Positions 7,712 to 13,373 of a DNA stretch of 13,625 nucleotides are shown here, one piece after another. Both the position numbers and the translations under genes were made by a program. Numbering within the stretch: the stretch's first letter is position 1; each line of letters opens with the position of its first letter. The notes beneath the pieces are model-generated. The model did not search any database and had not been told where the DNA came from. It saw nothing but the letters and a program-made list of their open reading frames with translations. Source of the stretch: an uncultured bacterium (lineage in GTDB: Bacteria; Verrucomicrobiota; Kiritimatiellia; RFP12; UBA1067); assembly GCA_902779075.1 (NCBI GenBank), contig CACZAK010000114.1, positions 1 to 13,625 of the forward strand, given 5' to 3'.

Positions 7712-8719
7712 TTAGTCCTTTGCGGCGGAATTTTCCGGCAAGGGCGTTACACGTATCGTGTTGTTGCGTCCGGGCCTGCAGCGGTCGTAGAGGTCGTCTG
7801 CGGCCTGCTGGAGCGCGCTCTTCATGAGGGACTGGAAGATGTTGTTGTCGAACTGCACGCCGCTGATCGGACGCTGCTCGCGGTAGTTGCCGGTGTACGT
7901 GTTGGAATACACCGTCTGCTGCGTCACGAGGTCTACCATCTTCACGATCACGTCAAGGGAGTAGTTCGTCGTCTTCGTGGCGATTCCATAGCCCGTGAAC
8001 GAGTTCTCACGCGAGGTGACGTTGCCCACCGTGCCGTAGACAAGGTGCGTGGCGCCAGTCGCCTTCGCGAGCTTGAGCTGGAAGTCGGTCGGGAACTCGG
8101 GGTCCTCCTGGAGCTTCTTCATCGCGGCGACCATGAGCGGACGGTCGAGGCATGCAAACACCTCTCCGTTGCGCCCGAGATAGGACTCCAGGTACTCAGC
8201 GCCGATCACAGCCGGACGGGTCTCGCCATGGACGACCGTCCGCCAGATACCTAACGCGTCGCCGCGGGTGATCGCGTTCTTGGCGTCCTTGGTCTTGTGG
8301 TTTTCCACGGCGTCCACAAGACGCACGAACCCCTGCATCACGTCGTTGACGCTTGTACGGTCTGCGTCGTTGAGCGTGCAGCGAGGGGCCACGTCGAGCT
8401 CCTTGTTCGCGGGGTCGATGAACCGTATCTTGCCCTGGGTGTCAATCGTGGTGAACTCCATCACGCAAACGCGGAACGGAAGAATCGCCTGCGGCTTCTC
8501 CGGCTCCGGGGGCGGAGGGGGCTTCGGCAGCGGGACCTGCACCTGGACGTTCACGGTGGCCGTGGCGCTGGCGTCGGCAGTAGCCGATGCCCCTGCAACC
8601 GGCGGAACGGTTACCGCCGTCGCCGTGACGGTGGTCGAGCCATCTGTCGCCGTGGCCGTAGTCTGCGAAAAACCGCAAATCGAAGCGGCGATTACGCTTG
8701 CTACTATCAGTTTCTTCAT
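7712..8719 (-). CDS. Exported CsgG-like protein with Thr/Ala- and Pro-rich N-terminus
   Basis: A 335-residue protein starting with a signal peptide (residues 1-19, MKKLIVASVIAASICGFSQ). A low-complexity Thr/Ala/Val stretch (20-62) and a Pro/Glu tract (63-77) follow, a likely flexible spacer through the periplasm or peptidoglycan. The folded part starts with FRVCVMEF (82-89) and has an inserted region, then EVFACLDRPLMVAAMKKL, ATGATHLVYGTVGNVTS, a Tyr/Thr-rich strand pair and VIVKMVDLVTQQTVYSNTYTG. These match the order of CsgG-family proteins. ATG 8719 is preferred over 8764 because AGGAGG lies 4 bases upstream and a good signal peptide begins there. The 98-base gap to the peptidase gene, the longest in the cluster, holds palindromes and may carry a second control point. 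The exact family is not recognised; CsgG-like fold is inferred. Confidence 0.7.
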   Translation of the reverse strand: MKKLIVASVIAASICGFSQTTATATDGSTTVTATAVTVPPVAGASATADASATATVNVQVQVPLPKPPPPPEPEKPQAILPFRVCVMEFTTIDTQGKIRFIDPANKELDVAPRCTLNDADRTSVNDVMQGFVRLVDAVENHKTKDAKNAITRGDALGIWRTVVHGETRPAVIGAEYLESYLGRNGEVFACLDRPLMVAAMKKLQEDPEFPTDFQLKLAKATGATHLVYGTVGNVTSRENSFTGYGIATKTTNYSLDVIVKMVDLVTQQTVYSNTYTGNYREQRPISGVQFDNNIFQSLMKSALQQAADDLYDRCRPGRNNTIRVTPLPENSAAKD

Positions 8720-8723
8720 GTTG

Positions 8724-8729
8724 CCTCCT
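8724..8729 (-). promoter_or_regulatory. Ribosome binding site deciding the CsgG-like gene start
   Basis: AGGAGG on the minus strand, 4 bases before ATG 8719. It excludes the in-frame ATG at 8764, whose extra 15 residues (charged, Asn-rich) would also bury the signal peptide. Confidence 0.7.
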
Positions 8730-8817
8730 GTATTTTTCTGGTTCAAACTTTCATTCGACCGCATCCGCGGCTCATGAGATGTACGGTACTCTTGTTGTCA
8801 TGTTCTGACATCCTTTC

Positions 8818-10002
8818 CTATAAAAACTTTGCAGCCGTCCATGCAACCGCAGCCGCCACAATCGCAACCACGGCAACCAACGCAAAAAGCGGGAATTCTC
8901 TCTTTTCATGCACTTTCGCGCCATCATGTCGCTTCACCCGCACACCCTGCGCATCCAACTCTGGCATGGTGTGCAGTCCATTGTAGCCATCTCCCACATA
9001 GTCTACCACATCCTGCATGATTGTCCCGGCCTCGTTGCAGAAGCACTCCACATATGCGTACGATACGGTGCCATACCCCCCGTCACCCCATTCCTCGCCC
9101 CAGCTGTTACGCAGTACGAACCTTCCGCCGCCCTTCTCCGAAGGGTCGTCCTCGTAGCCGACCAGCAACACCTCGTGCCCGCCCTTGAACGGGTTCTTCG
9201 AGACAAGCTTGCCGTCCCTCTCCTCCGCTGACGGGAATTCAAACCGGCCGTTGTCAGTACAGCCATCGAAAACAGCAAGCCCCACGCACACCGGCATCGG
9301 ACGCCGCCCATTGGCACCGGCCAGGATTCCGCGCATCTCGTCTACGTTGTTCGGCGCACGCAGGAGATACAAACCAGACAGGACACGGTGCTTGCGTGCA
9401 TCCTCATGGGCCCCCGGCGGATATTCCGCGGCAGATGTCGTTCCGGCGAACATCTGGGTCACTTGCATGTTCGCATACGGCCATATGCTGTAACGGCATA
9501 TGCCACGTGTCTCTACAGCTTCGAAGCACCGCCGGATCAAGCTTCCGCTTTTTAGGCTCTTGTTTGCGGAAAGGCTTTCAGCGAATGCCTTCACGAACGC
9601 TCGAACCGCAGGAGACCCCGCGCCGTTCGCGGCGGCTACGGCGCGGATCTGGTCTGTCTGACGTCGAAACACAGCGCAGAACTCGTCATCTGCCGTGCCC
9701 TCAGCCGAAAGAGACGCGAGGTTGCGCTCTAACCAGGCCGTGTCTATCTCCTTCGTGACCTCGTAAAGATATTGAAGGCTCAGACGCGTCTTGCAATCCT
9801 CGTAGTATTCCAAAAGGGCCGTGACAGCCGCTGCCACACATGTTCCGCGCACCGCCTGCTGATACACGGGCGGCATCCGCCCCCTAAGCGACACGCTAGC
9901 CGGGTGGCGGCGGGAAATAGGGCACGCACGTATGAGCCCACGTCCAAGGGCCCTGATGTACTCCGTCTGCGACGGCGGGAATATATACGGCGCACAGTCC
10001 AT
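8818..10002 (-). CDS. Papain-like (C1 family) cysteine peptidase with C-terminal membrane anchor
   Basis: A 394-residue protein. The papain catalytic set is present: oxyanion Gln49 and Cys55 in QQAVRGTCVAAAVTALLEYY, His276 in GGHEVLLVGYED, and Asn299 in LRNSWGEEWGDGGYG. Together they leave little doubt about a C1-like peptidase fold. There is no N-terminal signal peptide, and a single hydrophobic segment at about 370-392 ends the protein, so it looks tail-anchored with the enzyme in the cytoplasm. Papain-like enzymes are more often exported, so this topology is unusual. Between Cys and His it carries a long helical stretch (about 75-215). The gene follows the anti-sigma gene by 11 bases. ATG 10002 is preferred to the TTG at 10005 because GGAG sits five bases before it. 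The substrate is unknown; the neighbouring anti-sigma factor or envelope proteins are candidates by context only. Confidence 0.85.
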   Translation of the reverse strand: MDCAPYIFPPSQTEYIRALGRGLIRACPISRRHPASVSLRGRMPPVYQQAVRGTCVAAAVTALLEYYEDCKTRLSLQYLYEVTKEIDTAWLERNLASLSAEGTADDEFCAVFRRQTDQIRAVAAANGAGSPAVRAFVKAFAESLSANKSLKSGSLIRRCFEAVETRGICRYSIWPYANMQVTQMFAGTTSAAEYPPGAHEDARKHRVLSGLYLLRAPNNVDEMRGILAGANGRRPMPVCVGLAVFDGCTDNGRFEFPSAEERDGKLVSKNPFKGGHEVLLVGYEDDPSEKGGGRFVLRNSWGEEWGDGGYGTVSYAYVECFCNEAGTIMQDVVDYVGDGYNGLHTMPELDAQGVRVKRHDGAKVHEKREFPLFALVAVVAIVAAAVAWTAAKFL

Positions 10003-10013
10003 CAAATCTCCAC

Positions 10014-10670
10014 TCAGAAGAAAAGCAGCCTCCCTTCGATCGGCTTGCGTCCAACCCTCGCAAGCGACACGTACGTATCGCTCAGTCCATCAAGGAAAAG
10101 CGAGAATGGAAGCGAGGCCGAGCCTTCGGAAAGTGGCAATGCACACCCGGAAAGACGAAGGGTCCCATCATCAATAGAGGCTCCGCCACGCCCTGTCACT
10201 CGCACGTCTAGCATCGTGTCGGGTCCGGCCACCGGAGGAATCAAAAGCTCTGCACGCCAGTAGTCGACATCGCCGCCGCCGGCATACACAAACCGCACCT
10301 CTTCCTCTGGCGAACACGGCGCCTTCTTCTCCTCGGCACAAGTCCCGACAACAGGCGCCGCCGCAAGAAAATATCTGTCTTCGGCGTGGACAAAGGACAT
10401 CCTTCGCGCAGCCACGAAAGCCTGTATGCGCTCTTCAGACGACAGCCTGCGGCAGTGCTTCGCCGCGAATTCCTCCATAAAGGAATCCTCCTCTGGCGTC
10501 GTCTGTATTTCCGTCTTGTCGCCAATCACATTGGACAAGACGTCGCAACAACGGTCACATGCCACTATGTGCGACGCCAGGTCCGCCCAATCCTCCCTAA
10601 TTGGGTCGGCCGCAAAAGCCGCAAGTTCGCTTTCGCGCGGACAAGTCACATTGGAAATGATTTCATTCAT
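10014..10670 (-). CDS. Probable anti-sigma factor, zinc-finger (HxxxCxxC) type, soluble
   Basis: A 218-residue protein. The N-terminal 50 residues contain HIVACDRCCDVL with H34, C38 and C41, the HxxxCxxC signature of zinc-binding anti-sigma (ZAS) domains, and an upstream Cys10 that could be a fourth ligand. ZAS domains clamp their sigma factor in the cytoplasm. The gene starts 8 bases before the sigma gene ends, the usual arrangement of a sigma/anti-sigma pair. No membrane segment is seen, so unlike many such proteins it does not span the membrane. The C-terminal part (about 125-218) is beta-rich with DYWRAELLIPP and SLFLDGLSDTYVSL and is unrecognised; it may be the sensing domain. A stand-alone zinc-finger regulator of other type is the main alternative. 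Confidence 0.75.
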   Translation of the reverse strand: MNEIISNVTCPRESELAAFAADPIREDWADLASHIVACDRCCDVLSNVIGDKTEIQTTPEEDSFMEEFAAKHCRRLSSEERIQAFVAARRMSFVHAEDRYFLAAAPVVGTCAEEKKAPCSPEEEVRFVYAGGGDVDYWRAELLIPPVAGPDTMLDVRVTGRGGASIDDGTLRLSGCALPLSEGSASLPFSLFLDGLSDTYVSLARVGRKPIEGRLLFF

Positions 10671-11304
10671 GTTCCACCTTCAGCTTCCGCATGTCCTTCA
10701 CCGCCCTGGAGAAGAGTTGGTCAACGTTCGCCTCCGAGGAGATGCCGAGCATGTCTTTTATTTGCCTTGAAGACAGATTCAGGCGCAGCTTCAGCAGGTG
10801 CACATAGGCTCTCAGCGGATTCTTCCGCCAAAGTTCACCAAAACAGCGTTGAACAACAGCCCATTCTTCCTGCCTCCGCAACACGGGGTCTTCAATAGGC
10901 GAGGAATCCCGACCCTTTGCATCTGACACCTCCTTTGAGATTTTTTCTTCGAAATTCGCGTTGTCCTCCCCCTCAAGTCCCACCGTGTCTATGGAAATCT
11001 CGCGGCGACGACTTGGATTTGCCTCGCGTATGTACCCGCGCACATATGACTTCATCCATCCAACAAGACTTCCACCGTCGTCGCGATACAGCTCAATTTT
11101 CCCGCGCGCAATCATGTCCTCATATAGACGCCCCATCAGCTCTTCGGGCGAAACGCCCCACTTCCTCGCCATTTCGGCGCTACGGAAACTGCGCACCTCA
11201 ACAAGAATCACCCGACGCCATATAAACGTCCACGCATCCGCGTCCTGCCGTTTGAGCAGTTCGTAGATATCGTGATCGTCAAGCGATTCAAGGTAGGCTT
11301 CCAG
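10663..11304 (-). CDS. ECF-type RNA polymerase sigma factor, apparent CTG start
   Basis: A 213-residue sigma-70 family protein if started at the CTG at 11304. Region 2 covers about residues 12-100 (ELLKRQDADAWTFIWRR, GVSPEELMGRLYEDMI, SLVGWMKSYVRGYIRE). An acidic linker follows, and region 4 covers about 146-208 with a helix-turn-helix NLSSRQIKDMLGISSEANVD. Nothing corresponds to regions 1 or 3, hence ECF-like. No ATG exists in frame. GTG at 11211 would cut off the first helix of region 2, while the sequence above it stays coding up to a TAA at 11316. CTG 11304 has AAGGA six bases upstream, and a promoter fits just before that. It is the first gene of the long cluster and overlaps the anti-sigma gene by 8 bases. 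The sigma call is firm; the exact start is not proven. Confidence 0.8.
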   Translation of the reverse strand: MEAYLESLDDHDIYELLKRQDADAWTFIWRRVILVEVRSFRSAEMARKWGVSPEELMGRLYEDMIARGKIELYRDDGGSLVGWMKSYVRGYIREANPSRRREISIDTVGLEGEDNANFEEKISKEVSDAKGRDSSPIEDPVLRRQEEWAVVQRCFGELWRKNPLRAYVHLLKLRLNLSSRQIKDMLGISSEANVDQLFSRAVKDMRKLKVEHE

Positions 11305-11310
11305 AAATAG

Positions 11311-11315
11311 TCCTT
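11311..11315 (-). promoter_or_regulatory. Ribosome binding site for the sigma gene supporting a CTG start
   Basis: AAGGA on the minus strand followed by CTATTT and then CTG at 11304, a spacing of six bases. The in-frame TAA at 11316-11314 overlaps the site, so no start further upstream is possible. Confidence 0.5.
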
Positions 11316-11327
11316 ATACGAGTTTAA

Positions 11328-11510
11328 CTAATTCATATTATGCCAAAAAATTGCGGCAAAAGCAAGCCTGCGAAACCTGAATTGGGGCATCCTTGTGCAT
11401 TCCTCTTTAGTGAGTTGAAACATGAAGTCCGATGGAAAACGCTCAATATTACGCTTGACCTGTCAATTGAGCCGCTTTACTTCGACGCCATACATTGCGG
11501 CCAAGTCACG
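11328..11510 (-). pseudogene. Relic of an ORF6N-domain gene
   Basis: Translation of the minus strand from 11510 reads RDLAAMYGVEVKRLN, then a TGA stop (11465-11463), then QVKRNIERFPSDFMFQLT, KEE and a diverging end to TAG at 11328. The pattern 'DLA.LYGVETKRLNEQVKRNIERFP.DFMFQLT.EE' is the core of the ORF6N domain, found in phage-type antirepressor-like and mobile-element proteins. Here the residue between RLN and QVK, usually Glu, is a stop codon. No start codon or intact N-terminus is present upstream, and the domain's usual continuation after TKEE is lost. The gene is therefore dead. It sits between two operons and indicates an old insertion at this spot. No repeats or integrase are left in the window. 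Confidence 0.65.
11337..11365 (-). promoter_or_regulatory. Sigma-70-like promoter of the long operon
   Basis: On the minus strand TTGCTT (11365-11360) is separated by exactly 17 bases from CATAAT (11342-11337), close to the TTGACA-N17-TATAAT consensus. Transcription would start near 11330, leaving a leader of about 25 bases before the sigma start at 11304 with its AAGGA. The region inside the preceding terminator has no other gene to serve. The promoter lies in the 3' end of the ORF6N relic. It does not show the AAC/GAAC -35 box common for ECF promoters, so autoregulation by the encoded sigma is not evident. Confidence 0.55.
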
Positions 11511-11554
11511 AAATCGTTCTTGGATTCGACACGAAGGATGGTTGAGTCGTCTAC

Positions 11555-11588
11555 AAAAAAGTCGGCGGCATCCCGAGGGATGCCGCCG
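11555..11588 (-). terminator. Intrinsic terminator after the SctB-like gene
   Basis: CGGCGGCATCC (11563-11573) pairs with GGATGCCGCCG (11578-11588) around a 4-base loop. Read on the minus strand the 11-bp GC-rich stem is followed by GAC and six T (11560-11555). It starts 15 bases after the stop of the SctB-like gene at 11603. This is a textbook rho-independent terminator that separates the secretion operon from the sigma operon. Confidence 0.85.
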
Positions 11589-11602
11589 CCCCCCCTGTCT
11601 TG

Positions 11603-12985
11603 CTACGCCTGGATCGCGTCGCGCATCGACTGCATTTCCGCCTGACGGACTGCATTCATCAGCTGGACGACGTTGTTCACAAGCTCCTCGGCCTGGTTGA
11701 AGAGGTCCTTCGTCTGGTCGAGTTCCTCCTCGGACTTCTTCTGCTGCGCGCCCATCTTCGTCGCTTCCGCGTTGAGGAGCTGCGACCAGTTCTGCACGAA
11801 GTTCTGCCCGAAGCCGCCGATCGCCGCGATCAGGCTGTTGTACGCCTGCGCCTTTGTGATCGTGTTGCTGGCGTTGATGTAGTCAACGCTGTTCGCGCGC
11901 GTCTGCTGCGTGGAGAGGTACCTGCCTCTCGCCTCCTCGACGTCGGCAAGATGGGCCTTGGAGTCGGTGAGTCCCTCCTGCATGAGCTTCGCGTTGCCGT
12001 AGGCCCGGGCGTAGGTGAGTTGGTTCTGCGCCTTCTCGAGCTTCGCCTCCGCGGCCTTGATATCGGCCTTCGAGCCGGTCTTGATCGCCTCGTTGTAGTC
12101 CTTCAGCGCGGAATCGTAGGAGCTCTCGAACTTCTGGACCTCGAGCTTGATCTGGGCGCGAAGGTTCTGCTTCGCCGTTTCCAGATCGACTTTCAGCCGG
12201 CCGGTCTTCTCCGCGAATTTCGCGTACGCGCCGTCGCAGGCCGTCCTGAAGTCGGCCTTGGCCTGCTCGAGTTTCGCTGCGGCGCCCTCCATGTCAATGG
12301 CCGAAAGCTGGGGATTGGACGCCTTGAGGTTCATCAACTTCGACTTGTCGGCCATGCTCAGCTGTTCGAATGGCACGGAGCTCTTCTCGATGAAGAACTG
12401 CTTGTCGGCGTCCGAGAGGCCCTGGATCGCGTTCACCGACTCCTTCGCAGCGTTGTAGCCCGCTTTGGCGGCGTCGAGCTTCGCGACGGCCGTCTTCACG
12501 TCGGCGAACTCCGGAGCGTCAAGACCCGCCACGTCCTGGGACGTCACGGTTTCGGCGCTCCTGCCGAGCGCATCCGCCGTGTTCTGCTTGCCGATCGAGG
12601 CCTGCAGCGCGTTCGACGGCTTGCCTCCGATCTGCTGCTGCACCTTGGCGAGCTGCTTGTCGGCGTTGCCCTGGTTGTTGGCCGCCTTCATCATGTCCAC
12701 GTTCTTGCCCGCGACGTCGAGACCGGCCGTCTTCTCCGTTCCGAGCTGCGCATTGAAGGCCTTGGCCTGCTGGTAGAGCGAGATGAACGTCGCGGCGGAC
12801 TGGAGCGCGCAGCAGATTGCGCCTGCTATCATGCCCGTAATCGCGGCGGTGCGCTGGGCTTCGGCCTGGTCCAGGATGCTCTTCTGAACGGCCAGATTCT
12901 CCGCGAGACGCATCTCGCGCGTGGCGTCGCGCTGCTTCTGCGCGACCTCGACGAGAAGCGCCATCATCTTGTAGAGGTCGAACAT
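11603..12985 (-). CDS. SctB-like T3SS translocator, main C-terminal part after a frameshift
   Basis: 460 codons read from ATG 12985 and forming the larger part of a T3SS translocator. At its start, MALLVEVAQKQRDATREMR is followed by a helix of Ala/Gln-rich character, one strong hydrophobic segment (about 41-66, MIAGAICCALQSAATFISLY), a very long Ala/Lys/Glu coiled-coil region (about 80-370), a Gly/Phe-rich second amphipathic patch (SLIAAIGGFGQNFVQNW) and a final helix ending QMLNAV-like with MQSMRDAIQA. This order resembles SctB (YopD/EspB/IpaC-type minor translocators inserted into the host membrane). It is much longer than the usual 300-400 residues. The coding frame is +1 relative to the upstream ORF (13331), joined at a GC repeat. 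Restart at 12985 is conceivable: AAGGA lies 11 bases upstream. SctE-type is the main alternative identity. Confidence 0.65.
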   Translation of the reverse strand: MFDLYKMMALLVEVAQKQRDATREMRLAENLAVQKSILDQAEAQRTAAITGMIAGAICCALQSAATFISLYQQAKAFNAQLGTEKTAGLDVAGKNVDMMKAANNQGNADKQLAKVQQQIGGKPSNALQASIGKQNTADALGRSAETVTSQDVAGLDAPEFADVKTAVAKLDAAKAGYNAAKESVNAIQGLSDADKQFFIEKSSVPFEQLSMADKSKLMNLKASNPQLSAIDMEGAAAKLEQAKADFRTACDGAYAKFAEKTGRLKVDLETAKQNLRAQIKLEVQKFESSYDSALKDYNEAIKTGSKADIKAAEAKLEKAQNQLTYARAYGNAKLMQEGLTDSKAHLADVEEARGRYLSTQQTRANSVDYINASNTITKAQAYNSLIAAIGGFGQNFVQNWSQLLNAEATKMGAQQKKSEEELDQTKDLFNQAEELVNNVVQLMNAVRQAEMQSMRDAIQA

Positions 12986-13331
12986 CGCGCGCGCTGTCCT
13001 TCGGCATCGCGGCGAGAGTCTTGGTGAGCGTCTCGCTGAGCGTGTCGTGGAACAACTTGATCTGCTCCTCGGTGAGATTGAGGCTCGTGTCGGCCGCGAG
13101 CTTCTGGCAGAGCGAGTCGATCGCCGCCTGGTCCACCGTCTCGGGGATGTCGAGGTCGTCCGGTATCCTGATGGTGACCGGCGTCTCGACTCCGTCCACG
13201 GTCCGGGTGATCGTGACGTTCGTCGATCCCGCGACGCCGTCGGCGCCTTCGGTCTTCGTGACCTCGCCGAGCTTGCTGAGGAGCGCGTCCCAGTTGACCG
13301 CTCCTGCATTTCCATTTACTTGAAGGCTCAT
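12519..13331 (-). CDS. N-terminal part of the SctB-like translocator (frame ends after the GC tract)
   Basis: The gene's true start: ATG 13331 with AAAGGAG about 7 bases upstream, 39 bases after the upstream SctE-like gene. Codons 1-115 (down to 12987) look real: a short export-type N-terminus without signal peptide (MSLQVNGNAGAVNW), a beta-prone Val/Thr stretch (NVTITRTVDGVETPVTIRI) and helices ending TLSETLTKTLAAMPKDSAR. After position 12987 the frame continues open to 12519 but gives an Arg/Gly-rich sequence that is the wrong reading of the downstream gene. One base too many, or two too few, within GCGCGCGCG (12986-12994) separates the two frames. Repaired, the protein would be 575 or 576 residues. 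As it stands it is either a pseudogene, a phase-variable gene, a programmed frameshift or an assembly error. Confidence 0.6.
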   Translation of the reverse strand: MSLQVNGNAGAVNWDALLSKLGEVTKTEGADGVAGSTNVTITRTVDGVETPVTIRIPDDLDIPETVDQAAIDSLCQKLAADTSLNLTEEQIKLFHDTLSETLTKTLAAMPKDSARDVRPLQDDGASRRGRAEAARRHARDASRGESGRSEEHPGPGRSPAHRRDYGHDSRRNLLRAPVRRDVHLALPAGQGLQCAARNGEDGRSRRRGQERGHDEGGQQPGQRRQAARQGAAADRRQAVERAAGLDRQAEHGGCARQERRNRDVPGRGGS

Positions 13332-13346
13332 TGTCTGGCTCCTTTC

Positions 13347-13373
13347 AACTTTAAACTTTAAACTTCTAACTTA
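13347..13373. repeat. Short 7-base tandem repeat between the translocator genes
   Basis: Plus strand AACTTTA at 13347-13353 and 13354-13360, then AACTTCT and AACTTA, about 3.9 units in all, the last overlapping the stop codon of the SctE-like gene. It fills most of the 39-base gap just upstream of the ribosome site of the next gene. It is AT-rich and may keep the translation start free of structure. Copy number could vary by slippage. Confidence 0.6.

Noticed and set aside
10663..11211. GTG 11211 as start of the sigma factor
   Set aside because: It would remove the first helix of region 2, which is clearly encoded above it; no ribosome site before it.
11600..13027. Long open frame on the plus strand opposite the SctB-like gene (475 codons)
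   Set aside because: Leu/Arg/Val/Gly-rich translation with no domain, the exact antisense of a coherent coiled-coil protein in GC-rich DNA.
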